This document shows, piece by piece, positions 31,762-40,200 of a stretch of 64,000 nt of DNA. A program made the translations under genes and the position numbers. Below the pieces are notes generated by a model. The model was given only the letters and a program-made list of their open reading frames with translations, was not told where the DNA came from and ran no database searches. The number at the start of each line of letters is the position of its first letter. The stretch's first letter is position 1. Location: contig NZ_JYLB01000001.1 of NCBI RefSeq assembly GCF_001042905.1, positions 62,001 through 126,000 on the forward strand, in the 5' to 3' direction. The stretch comes from Pseudomonas lini. Lineage in GTDB: Bacteria; Pseudomonadota; Gammaproteobacteria; Pseudomonadales; Pseudomonadaceae.

Positions 31762-32799
31762 ATGCGCAACCATATTTTGAGCGCGATCCAGGTTCACGCG
31801 GCCGCCGAGTACCCGAAAGAGTGCTGCGGTCTGCTGCTGGGGATTGGGCGCAAACAGCAGTATTACCCGTGCCGAAACATCGCATCTGAACCCAACGAGG
31901 AATTCCGGATTGACCCGGAGGACTATGCAGCGGCCGAAGACATCGGCGAAGTAATCGGCATCGTCCACTCGCACCCGGATGCCACCAGCCGGCCTTCACC
32001 GCGCGACCTAGCCATGTGCGAAGCGACCGCGATGCCCTGGCACATCCTCAGTTGGCCAGAGGGTGACTTGCGCACGGTGATGCCAGCCGGCGCCGTTCCG
32101 CTGCTGAAGCGTCCGTTCGTGCATGGCGCTTGGGATTGCTGGCAGGTCTGTGCGGATTGGTATCAGCGTGAGTGGGGACTTGAGTTCGAAAGCTTTAAGC
32201 GTGCCGATGGCTGGTGGGAAAGCAAGGATAACTCCAGCCTGTACGAAGCGAACTACGAGGCAGCCGGGTTCTACAGAGTCGATCAGCCGCAGCGCGGCGA
32301 CATGATTGTGATGGAAGTAGGGCGGACGGTTTACCCGAACCATGCCGGAATTTTTCTCGGCGCCGATCCAGCACTGCCCGGCGAGGATGCCGCGACGTTT
32401 GGGCCTGGGCCATTCCTGCTGCACCACCTGTACGGCAGGCCGTCCGAGGTCATCGTTTTCGGTGGTCCGTGGCTCGATCGAACGCACCTGGTCCTTAGGC
32501 ACAAGATGCAAAACAACCAACATAGCGCGGCATGGCCGCAGGAGAAGGACATGCAAGTCAATCAGAGCTACGTGCTGAACATTCAAGATTTATTTACCGT
32601 CTCCAGCGGCGCGTTGTGCGGCGCGGAGATCGTCGTCGCTATACTCGACGGTGATACTGAAATCGACCGCTTGAGCTTCAAGGGCAAAGTGGGGCCGGGC
32701 GGTGACGGGTATAGTCGCAGTTATAGCGGAAAACCGGGGCTAAGAGCTGATGTAGTCGCCGGCGTTGGCCAGATCTCCTTCACAGAGGTCCGGCCATAA
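31762..32799 (+). CDS. Tail tip assembly protein K-like (JAMM + NlpC/P60) with C-terminal extension
   Basis: A 345-residue protein. The N-terminal JAMM/Mov34 domain has Glu20, His69-x-His71 (HSHP) and Asp82. The NlpC/P60 domain has Cys126 in GAWDCWQVC and His194 in NHAGIFLG. The normal K protein ends near residue 249. Here 82 more residues follow from Met264 (MQVNQSYVLNIQDLF...), predicted beta-rich. Met264 (position 32551) has GGAGAAGG directly before it, so the extension could also be translated separately or be a former gene fused by stop loss. K proteins help to assemble the tail tip and may cut peptidoglycan. Confidence 0.88.
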   Translation: MRNHILSAIQVHAAAEYPKECCGLLLGIGRKQQYYPCRNIASEPNEEFRIDPEDYAAAEDIGEVIGIVHSHPDATSRPSPRDLAMCEATAMPWHILSWPEGDLRTVMPAGAVPLLKRPFVHGAWDCWQVCADWYQREWGLEFESFKRADGWWESKDNSSLYEANYEAAGFYRVDQPQRGDMIVMEVGRTVYPNHAGIFLGADPALPGEDAATFGPGPFLLHHLYGRPSEVIVFGGPWLDRTHLVLRHKMQNNQHSAAWPQEKDMQVNQSYVLNIQDLFTVSSGALCGAEIVVAILDGDTEIDRLSFKGKVGPGGDGYSRSYSGKPGLRADVVAGVGQISFTEVRP

Positions 32800-32802
32800 A
32801 AA

Positions 32803-33015
32803 TCAGCCGCGAGGCTCATCCTCAATTATGAACTCATCAGTGCCCGGCAGATGAGTGACGTAGGTCGCCTTGTATCCCTCGCCGAGGGTTGATGCTCTCG
32901 CCTCTGCAGCATCTTTAGTCGGGAATGCCCCTAAAAAGATTGAAGGACTTTCGCGAACGACTCCCCAGGTGAAGATCCATCCTTCTTTTCGTGGGTCTTT
33001 TCGTTGACTACTCAC
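32803..33015 (-). CDS. Small leftward protein, unknown function
   Basis: A 70-residue protein from a GTG with GGGAGG five bases upstream; the longer frame to 33252 has no such signal. It contains two aromatic strands (WIFTWGVVRESPSIFLG, YKATYVTHLPGTDEFII) around a helix (DAAEARASTLGEG), a small alpha/beta fold. Last of a leftward group running from the repressor at 34256. No family recognised. Confidence 0.5.
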   Translation of the reverse strand: MSSQRKDPRKEGWIFTWGVVRESPSIFLGAFPTKDAAEARASTLGEGYKATYVTHLPGTDEFIIEDEPRG

Positions 33016-33109
33016 ATTGACCTCCCGGTCATAAGCGCGCCGAAATTGGCGCAATCCAGTCCTTGGGCTTGCAGGCAGAGGACTGGGGAATCCGTTGCGA
33101 TGTGGTGAT

Positions 33110-33349
33110 TTAGTCATTCCAGTCTTTGATGATGTAAAGATCCGGCTTGCCGTCTGTTCTTCCCGGTGCGAAGTCGAAGATAGCGCTGCTGGAACTCGTT
33201 GGGTTGTGGAATCGAATAGTTCCAGCCCATGGATTTTTCGAAGTGATTTCAACGCTTCGATGCAAGTGCTTCAAGTCGGGGTAGCGCTCATCAATCGCGA
33301 CTTTAAGAAGCTGAGAGGTCTCGGGGGTCATCACTAGGTTGATGGTCAT
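33110..33349 (-). CDS. Small leftward protein, unknown function
   Basis: A 79-residue protein (MTINLVMTPETSQLLKVAID...) with an acidic/polar C-terminal strand pair (AIFDFAPGRTDGKPDLYIIK). It lies in the leftward gene group downstream of the XRE-RHH repressor and is thus probably expressed in the lysogen. No family recognised. Confidence 0.5.
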   Translation of the reverse strand: MTINLVMTPETSQLLKVAIDERYPDLKHLHRSVEITSKNPWAGTIRFHNPTSSSSAIFDFAPGRTDGKPDLYIIKDWND

Positions 33350-33449
33350 ATCAATATCCGTTCCGATGGAGTCATAAGGCTACTATCGGTGGTCGGAGGG
33401 GCGTTACTGAGGATTTGTACAGGAAAGGGCGTGTCTGCGAGAGCGTTAT

Positions 33450-33740
33450 TTATCCTGCAATGAGGCGCACCATTTCGCACATCTGCGCTGGTTTGGCTGA
33501 CCAGAATTCTGGCGAGTGATCAAGAAGAATGGTGATCATGTCCAGCGTATCCAAATGGGTGGAGGTGATGGGGGCTTTTACCGGAAGTAAAAAACCCGCA
33601 ACCCAAGTTGTATCCACTCCCCATGAGTTAAAAGCTTCATGGATCATCATCCTGGCTCCAAACAGATCAAACGGATCCTTCTGAGCATCTTCTATTCCTC
33701 GCCGAATGATGCTGATGCGGTCAGGAACTGTTAATGACAT
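33450..33740 (-). CDS. Leftward protein next to second repressor, unknown function
   Basis: A 96-residue protein from the ATG complementary to 33738-33740, preceded by GAGG seven bases upstream. It is helical with several aromatic residues (FDLFGARMMIHEAFNSWGVD, LLDHSPEFWSAKPAQMCEMV). It begins 51 bases after the repressor gene stop and is likely co-transcribed with it. No family recognised. Confidence 0.55.
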   Translation of the reverse strand: MSLTVPDRISIIRRGIEDAQKDPFDLFGARMMIHEAFNSWGVDTTWVAGFLLPVKAPITSTHLDTLDMITILLDHSPEFWSAKPAQMCEMVRLIAG

Positions 33741-33791
33741 CGGGTACCTCATTGCTCTGGCGATAAAAAGCCTAGGCGGGACCGGGCTGCT

Positions 33792-34256
33792 TTATTCGGG
33801 TGGAAACTTGGAATGCTCTTCGGCGACCTCAGCGACAACTTCATCGAAGCTTTTCGTCACGCCTTTGTTTTTGTTCAAAGCCAATTTGATGGTGGAGACA
33901 AGGATGACTTCCAGTGAGACATCCCGCGAATCAGCTTCTTGTTCCAGCTCCTCGACCATGTATTTCGGTAGCGCAAATGGCGTCGATTCACCTGTGTCGA
34001 TGTTTTGCAGCTGTAACTCGATGGTTTCGGGTTCGTCCTCGGATGCCTGGATATCCGACACCTCAACGTTGAGAGCTTTTGCGAGCTTCACCAACGCAGT
34101 CATGCGGGGCTTGGATGTGCCAGTTTCGTATCTGGCAATCTGGGGCACACTCATGCCGCTAGCTTTTGCCAGATCCTTTTGGGTCATGCCTGCATCAGCC
34201 CTAAGTCGTAGCAGTCGAGCAGGAAAGCCAGCAGGTGCGCTCATACAAAATCCCAT
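33792..34256 (-). CDS. Second repressor: XRE HTH fused to Arc-like ribbon-helix-helix
   Basis: A 154-residue regulator. Residues 14-70 form an XRE helix-turn-helix (RLRADAGMTQKDLAKASGMS then VPQIARYETG), and residues 90-135 (TPFALPKYMVEELEQEADSR, then VSLEVILVSTIKLALN) look like an Arc/Mnt ribbon-helix-helix. Both are DNA-binding folds, so this could bind long or paired operators. It lacks an S24 domain, so it is not itself RecA-cleavable. It is divergent from two antirepressor genes with several operator-like palindromes in between, the layout of the immI region of P22. Confidence 0.7.
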   Translation of the reverse strand: MGFCMSAPAGFPARLLRLRADAGMTQKDLAKASGMSVPQIARYETGTSKPRMTALVKLAKALNVEVSDIQASEDEPETIELQLQNIDTGESTPFALPKYMVEELEQEADSRDVSLEVILVSTIKLALNKNKGVTKSFDEVVAEVAEEHSKFPPE

Positions 34257-34278
34257 CAGTTAGCCTCTAGAGACATAC

Positions 34279-34338
34279 TTTAAACGATATTAAATGATAT
34301 TGACAGAATGACTGGTTTTGCGCTTGAATGATATCAAG
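34279..34338. promoter_or_regulatory. Operators of the immI-like switch
   Basis: Three related palindromes lie in the divergent intergenic region: TTTAAACGATATTAAA (34279-34294), TTAAATGATATTGA (34290-34303) and CTTGAATGATATCAAG (34323-34338). All share RATGATAT-like centres and differ from the CI/Cro motif, so a separate repressor, most likely the XRE-RHH protein, acts here. Confidence 0.6.
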
Positions 34339-34433
34339 TGATTTGAAGTGATGTGTTTTGCTATCTTCTGATCATAAAAAACCCCAGCTGGCGGGCCGGG
34401 GTTCAGGTGTGAGTATTTTCTGAGGACATTCAC

Positions 34434-35288
34434 GTGATTAATGCTACCGCAATTCCAATAGAAAACAATGTCCAGAGCCGGACTGCGCAGATTATCCCGT
34501 TCAAATTTGGTAAGCAGCAGGTTCGAACGTTGCTAATCGACGACCAGCCATGGTTCGTCGCAGCCGATGTTTCATCTGCTCTGGAGTATCGCATTGCAGG
34601 CGATATGACCCGCAATCTGGACGAGGATGAAAAGGGTACGCAGATTGTGCGTACCCTTGGTGGTGAGCAGGAAATGCTGGTTATCAACGAATCTGGCCTG
34701 TACTCGGCGATCCTTCGCAGTCGAAAAGTTGAGGCGAAGCGTTTCAAAAAGTGGGTGACTGCCGAAGTACTCCCAGCAATCCGCAAGCACGGTCGGTACG
34801 AAGATCACGGCAAAATGACCATGCTGATGGAGCAGCTCAGCCTGGGCCAGTTCAATATCATCAAGGGAGTTATTCGGGACAAGGCTAAAGCGGTGCCAAC
34901 TGAGAACCGTCAGAGCTTCCAACTTGTCATGCACAACCGCCTGCATACACGCTTCAATGTGGCACGCACTGAGCTGATCCCCGCGAGCGAGTTCGAGTCG
35001 GCCTGCAGCTTTGTCGCCGCATATGCGATCGAGGGCGAGTTCCTGGGTCGGGAAGGGAAGGGTGTTGAACTTCCGACCGAGCTTTCACCGACGCAGCGTT
35101 TCATCGTCTTCACCGATGGCGCTGGCAATCGGCAGATCCAGCCGGTTCCTATTGATGCGTACGTGATGTCGCCGATGCAGTTTCTCGGTGCTATTGCTGG
35201 AGAGAATGGCATTCACGTTCCACCAGCAGCTCTTTTCGACTTTGCTTTGGCGGCGATGGCCAGGCTGAAGTGGAAGGTGGCGGCATGA
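34434..35288 (+). CDS. BRO-N domain antirepressor
   Basis: A 284-residue protein from a GTG with GAGG eight bases upstream. Residues 20-115 are a BRO-N domain (IPFKFGKQQVRTLLIDDQPW, FVAADVSSALEY ... SGLYSAILRSRKVEAKRFKKW, then EVLPAIRKHGRY), the usual DNA- or repressor-binding module of phage antirepressors. The C-terminal 160 residues are a separate, unrecognised domain. It is divergent from the XRE-RHH repressor and coupled to the next antirepressor by a 4-base overlap. Confidence 0.85.
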   Translation: MINATAIPIENNVQSRTAQIIPFKFGKQQVRTLLIDDQPWFVAADVSSALEYRIAGDMTRNLDEDEKGTQIVRTLGGEQEMLVINESGLYSAILRSRKVEAKRFKKWVTAEVLPAIRKHGRYEDHGKMTMLMEQLSLGQFNIIKGVIRDKAKAVPTENRQSFQLVMHNRLHTRFNVARTELIPASEFESACSFVAAYAIEGEFLGREGKGVELPTELSPTQRFIVFTDGAGNRQIQPVPIDAYVMSPMQFLGAIAGENGIHVPPAALFDFALAAMARLKWKVAA

Positions 35289-36013
35289 GTGCGCTGATGA
35301 CGATTCCATTTCATGGCGTAAACTTAATGCTGGTCGATCTCAACGGTCAGCCCTACGTGCCAATGCGCCCAGTTGTAGAGGGCATTGGGCTGGATTGGGG
35401 AGGTCAGCATAAGAAGCTGACTGCGAACCCTGCGCGCTGGGGTGTCTCCGTAACGGAGATACCTTCAGCGGGGGGGATCCAGCAGGTCGCTTGCCTGCCA
35501 TTGCGTAAGCTCGCAGGATGGCTTTCGACCGTTCAAACCGGTCGAGTAAAAGACGAGCGAGTTCGGAACAAAATTGTTGAGTATCAAAATGAATGCGATG
35601 ACGCGCTCTGGAAATATTGGAATGACGGGCATGCAGTCAATCCGCGATCACATCCATCGGCAGCCAATGACTCGACCGTAGAGTTTGGTAGGCTTGCACT
35701 GGCTCACCTGCCGAATCTCGACGATACCAGTAAACAGGCTTTGCTCAGCCACATTTCAGAGCTTGCCTTCGGGCAGCGTTTGATCCCGCTACCCAAGGTC
35801 GAAGAAAGCCTGAAGCTGGCGGGTGAGGTGGGGCAATTGTTCGGAGTCAGCGCACAAAAAATCGGTCGGCTTGCTAACCAGCACGGTCTGAAAACGGACC
35901 AGTACGGCGAACTTAGACTCGACAAGTCGAAGTACAGTGATCGGCAGTGCGAGACCTTTTTCTATAACAGTGCAGCAGTTGACCGTTTCCGGGAGATTCT
36001 CGGCGAAGGTTGA
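35285..36013 (+). CDS. P22 Ant-like antirepressor (P22_AR_N)
   Basis: A 242-residue protein. Residues 5-110 (TIPFHGVNLMLVDLNGQPYV, PMRPVVEGIGLDWGGQHKKL ... LPLRKLAGWLSTV) are the P22 antirepressor N-terminal domain. The C-terminal part holds a helix-turn-helix-like stretch (LFGVSAQKIGRLANQHGLKT). P22 Ant binds and inactivates prophage repressors. Translation is coupled to the BRO-N gene, so both act together when the second repressor is released. Confidence 0.85.
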   Translation: MSALMTIPFHGVNLMLVDLNGQPYVPMRPVVEGIGLDWGGQHKKLTANPARWGVSVTEIPSAGGIQQVACLPLRKLAGWLSTVQTGRVKDERVRNKIVEYQNECDDALWKYWNDGHAVNPRSHPSAANDSTVEFGRLALAHLPNLDDTSKQALLSHISELAFGQRLIPLPKVEESLKLAGEVGQLFGVSAQKIGRLANQHGLKTDQYGELRLDKSKYSDRQCETFFYNSAAVDRFREILGEG

Positions 36014-36056
36014 GACGCAACAGCCAGGGACGGTCTACCCCCCTCGATCAACGAAG

Positions 36057-36078
36057 AACCCCGCCCATGCGGGGCTTT
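36057..36078 (+). terminator. Terminator after antirepressors
   Basis: CCCCGC-ccat-GCGGGG with CTTTCG following, 45 bases after the stop. The T tract is poor, so moderate strength is expected. Confidence 0.6.
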
Positions 36079-36133
36079 CGTGTTGCTCGCATGTTGGTGA
36101 TAAAGTCACGTCAAACTCAAGCGAGGGAACGAC

Positions 36134-36556
36134 GTGAAATTACTCATTGGTGCGATGGCTGTCGCGTTGCTGGCTGGCTGCGCCACTTCCCCTACGCCGT
36201 CGAGCGAGGCGAGGGAGGCCCCGCCAAGTCAACTGATAGCCTTTCAAAAGAAGCCTTCGGGTTCGTTTGGCGTGCTTCAGGTGATTCGTGACTCCGGACA
36301 TACCGGCAGCCTGTGTTCAATGGCAGTGTTCATTGATGGCAAACAGGCAGCCAAGCTTGATCCAGGGCAAAAAGCATCGTTCTATTTGTCTCCCGAAACT
36401 GTATCGGTAGGAGCTGCTTACACTGGGTCTGGTATTTGCTCAATGGGCGCCGAGCGGGTAGAGCGCGAAGCGGCCGTAAAAGATGGTGCCGTAAAGAAAT
36501 ACCGAGTATTTACTGGCGGTGATGGGCAGATAGATATTCTCCCTACAACGTTTTGA
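36134..36556 (+). CDS. Predicted phage lipoprotein
   Basis: A 140-residue protein with a lipoprotein signal MKLLIGAMAVALLAGCATS (lipobox LAGC, Cys16); the start is GTG with GAGGG upstream. The mature part has two Cys (LCSMAVF, GICSMGAE) and beta-strand periodicity, like a small beta-sandwich (DUF2846-type proteins are comparable). It is bounded by terminators on both sides, an accessory gene in the tail block, possibly shielding receptors in the lysogen. Confidence 0.75.
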   Translation: MKLLIGAMAVALLAGCATSPTPSSEAREAPPSQLIAFQKKPSGSFGVLQVIRDSGHTGSLCSMAVFIDGKQAAKLDPGQKASFYLSPETVSVGAAYTGSGICSMGAERVEREAAVKDGAVKKYRVFTGGDGQIDILPTTF

Positions 36557-36560
36557 ACAT

Positions 36561-36583
36561 GGCCGCCTTCGGGCGGTTTTTTA
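36561..36583 (+). terminator. Terminator of lipoprotein gene
   Basis: CCGCC-ttcg-GGCGG with a UUCG tetraloop followed by six T. Confidence 0.85.
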
Positions 36584-36599
36584 TTGGGCGGAGAAAATT

Positions 36600-37208
36600 A
36601 TGTCGGCAGCTATCACGTACACACCAACGACAAAAGTATTGCTTTCAGGCTCGTTGGCGAAGAAGTTCTTTCGCAGTAAATCCTACCTCTTGGATGGTGG
36701 ATCTGCTGTAGAAGTCTTTCGGGCGCTTAATGCAACGATCGATGGTTTCGCCGAAGAGATAAAGCGGCTTGAGCGTTTGGGGCTGACGTTTGCGATATTT
36801 CGCAACCGCAAAAACATAGGTACTGACGACTTGGATCTCGGCGGCACGAGAGAAATTCGCATTGTTCCTGTGATTAGCGGGAGTAAGCGCGCTGGCGGAT
36901 TGCAGACAGTCCTCGGTGCTGTGCTTGTTGCGGCTGCCTTTGTTCTTTCGTTTACGCCGTTTGCGGCTGCATCTCCCTTTCTATACCAGGCAGGTGCAGC
37001 TCTCGCGATCGGAGGTGTAATCCAAATGTTAAGCCCTCAGGCGAGCGGACTATCTCAAAGCGCATCCCCTGAAAACCTGCCTAGTTATTCTTTTGGCAGC
37101 GCCAAGAACACCACGGCCAGCGGCAACCCGGTGCCTATCTGTATCGGCGAACGCCGGTGGGGCGGCATGATCATTTCCGCCTCGATCTACGCCGAAGACA
37201 AAGTGTAA
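36600..37208 (+). CDS. Tail assembly protein I-like
   Basis: A 202-residue protein with the lambda gpI pattern: an N-terminal ubiquitin-like part, a hydrophobic Gly/Ala segment (residues 100-150, GLQTVLGAVLVAAAFVLSFT and onward), and the conserved ending ENLPSYSFGSAKNTTASGNP then VPICIGERRWGG. It sits directly upstream of J as in lambda, though K and I are separated here by the immI-like insertion. Confidence 0.88.
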   Translation: MSAAITYTPTTKVLLSGSLAKKFFRSKSYLLDGGSAVEVFRALNATIDGFAEEIKRLERLGLTFAIFRNRKNIGTDDLDLGGTREIRIVPVISGSKRAGGLQTVLGAVLVAAAFVLSFTPFAAASPFLYQAGAALAIGGVIQMLSPQASGLSQSASPENLPSYSFGSAKNTTASGNPVPICIGERRWGGMIISASIYAEDKV

Positions 37209-37226
37209 GCAGAACACAGTGAGCAG

Positions 37227-37249
37227 GCCGCCCATGAGGCGGTTTTTTT
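37227..37249 (+). terminator. Terminator between I and J
   Basis: GCCGCC-catga-GGCGG followed by seven T, 17 bases before the J start. A good terminator inside the late operon, which implies that late transcription is antiterminated. Confidence 0.8.
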
Positions 37250-37265
37250 ATGCCTGGAGGAAAGC

Positions 37266-40200
37266 ATGGGCGCAGCACAGATCGACATACACGGCGAGAA
37301 GGGCGGTAGCAGCAAGCCGAAGTCGCCGACCGAGGCCAGCGACAGCCTGCGCTCGACCAACCTGGCCAAGCTGCTGATCGCCGTGGGCGAGGGTGAGTTC
37401 GACGAAACCCCGACCGACTACGACATCTACCTCGACAACACCCCGATCCGGGACGGGAGCGGCAACTACAACTTCCCCAACGTGAAGTGGGACTGGCGCC
37501 CGGGCTCCGTGGATCAGACCTATATCCCGGGCATCCCATCGGTTGAGAACGAAACCTCGCTGAACGTCGAGCTACGTAGTGACTCCCCTTGGGTGCGCTC
37601 GATCACCAACATTCAGATGTCGGCCGTGCGTGTGCGTTTTGCGTGGCCAGCGCTCCAGCGCCAGGATGATGAAGGCAACATCGTCGGCTACCGCATCGAG
37701 TACGCCATTGACGTAGCCACCGACGGCGGCGCCTATCAACAGGTGGCAGTGGATGCCGTGGACGGCAAGACCACCACGCGCTACGAGCGCTCTCGGCGGA
37801 TCGACCTGCCAGACGCCACCACCGGCTGGCAGATCCGCGTGCGGCGCCTGACGCCGAACCAGAACAGCAACAAGATCGCCGACACCATGCTGATCGCCGG
37901 TTTCACCGAAGTGATCGACGCCAAGCTGCGCTACCCGAACACCGCGCTGCTCTACATCGAATTCGACGCCGAGCAGTTCACCAATATTCCCGCGGTCACC
38001 GTGAAGTGCCGGGCACGCCGCTGGCAGGTTCCGAGCAACTACGACCCGATCGCCCGGACCTATACCGGCACGTGGGACGGCAGCATGAAGCAGGCCTGGA
38101 CCAATAACCCGGCCTGGATTACGTACGGCATCTGTACTGAAGAGCGCTTTGGCCTGGGCAAGCGCATCAAGTCGTTCATGGTCGATAAGTGGGAGCTGTA
38201 CCGGATTTCGCAGTACTGCGACCAGCTGGTACCGAATGGTCTCGGTGGTGTTGAGCCACGCTTCCTGTGCGACATGAATCTGCAGGGCAAGGCGGACGCC
38301 TGGTCGCTGCTGCGCGACATTGCCGGCATTTATCGAGGTATGACGTACTGGGCGCAGGGCCAACTGGTGATGCAGGCCGACATGCCGCGCGCGCAGGACT
38401 TCGACTATGTGTTCACCCGGGCCAATGTCATCGACGGGAAGTTCTCCTACGGCAGCGCCTCAGCCAAAACGCGATATACCCGCGCCTTGGTCAGCTACGA
38501 CAATCCGGCGAACAACTATGACACCGACGTCATTCCGTTCGCGGACCTGGATCTGCAGCAGCGCCTGGGCGACAAACCGACCGAGCTGAGCGCCATTGGC
38601 TGTACGCGCGCCTCTGAAGCCCAGCGCCGCGGCAAGTGGGCGATCCTCAGCAATAACCAGGACCGTACCCTCTCGTTCAAGACCGGAATGGAAGGCGTGA
38701 TTCCGCTGCCCGGGCACATCATCCCGGTGGCGGATTCGCTGCTGGCTGGTCGCGAGGTGGGCGGGCGTATCTCTGCGGTTGCTGGCAGAGTTGTGACGCT
38801 CGACCGTGACACCCAGGCCAAGGCTGGCGATCGGTTGATCATCAACTTGCCCGGCGGGCGCGCCGAGGGTCGCACCGTGCAGAGCGTCAACGGCCGCGCC
38901 GTTACCGTGACCACCAATTACAGCGAAGCGCCACTGCCGCAATTGCAGTGGGCACTGGATGCCGATGATCTGGCAATCCCGCTCTATCGAGTGCTGCGGA
39001 CCAAGCGCACTGCCGAGGGTGACTTCGAGATCAGCGCGCTGCAGTACGAGCCGAGCAAGTTCGCTTACATCGACACCGGTGCGCGGCTGGAAGAGCGGCC
39101 GATCAGCGCAATTCCGATCACCGTCGTGCCGGCACCAGCCAGCGTCACGCTGACTTCTACCTCTGTAGTTTCTCAGGGGCTCGCCGTGGCCACTATGACC
39201 ATCACCTGGCCCGCGGTGAACGGCGCGGTTGGATATGACATTGAGTGGCGCAAAGACAGCGGCAACTGGATCAAGCTGCAACGCACGGGCATGACCAGCG
39301 TTGACGTGACGGGCATTTACGCCGGCGCTTACGTGGCACGGGTGAGAGCGGTGAGCGCCTTCGATATCTCGTCGATCTGGCGCAACTCGATGCTCACCCA
39401 ACTCAAGGGCAAGGAGGGCTTACCGCCGGCGGTGTCACACCTGACTGCCACGCCGCTGCTGTTCGGCATCTACCTGAAGTGGGGGTTCCCGGCCGGGGCC
39501 GAGGACACTCAGCGCACGGAGATTTGGCACAGCCAGACGACCAGCCTGGAAGCGGCGACAAAGCTGACAGACCTGTCATATCCGCAGAGTGACTTCTCGA
39601 TGCTGGGGTTACGCGCGGGCGTGACCTTCTACTTCTGGGCGCGCCTGGTGGACCGGATTGGCAACATCGGTCGATGGTATCCGGTGGGCATCGGCGTGCA
39701 GGGTCAGTCGAGCGCTGATGCTGCGGCGATTCTTGAAATGATCGCTGGGCAGATCGGGCGCACGGAGCTTGGCGAAGACATCCTGGACGAGATCGACAAA
39801 ATCCCGGGCCTTCAGGCTCAGATTGACGCGCTTGATGGGCTGAAAGGCTACGACCCGGAAGCAACCTACAGCGAATACGATCTTGTGGTTGTCGGAAAGC
39901 GGATCTATCAGGCGACCGGCGACGTCCCACTCGAGACACCGCCACCGAACCCGGACTACTGGCTCGACGTCGGACAGACAGTGCAGACGGCCAACGGGCT
40001 TGCTCAGCAGGTCGCGACCAATACCGCCGAAATCACCGAGCTTGACGGCGTGGTCACTGCGCAGGCGACAGCGTTCCAGGCTCTGCGAGCTTCCTTTCGT
40101 GATGACGATGGGGAGGGCGACCTGGCGGATGCGCTGAAAGGCTGGTCCAGCACCGCTGCGATCGCCACGGAAGAGAAGGTGAGGGCATCCGAGAATCTGG

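Noticed and set aside
34377..34402. Terminator upstream of the BRO-N gene (CCCC...GGGG)
   Set aside because: The stem is only about five pairs with an 11-base loop and no T tract; could be an attenuator but evidence is too weak.
36311..36326. LexA-box look-alike CTGT-GTTCAATG-GCAG
   Set aside because: One fixed position is wrong and it lies inside the lipoprotein coding region, not at a promoter.
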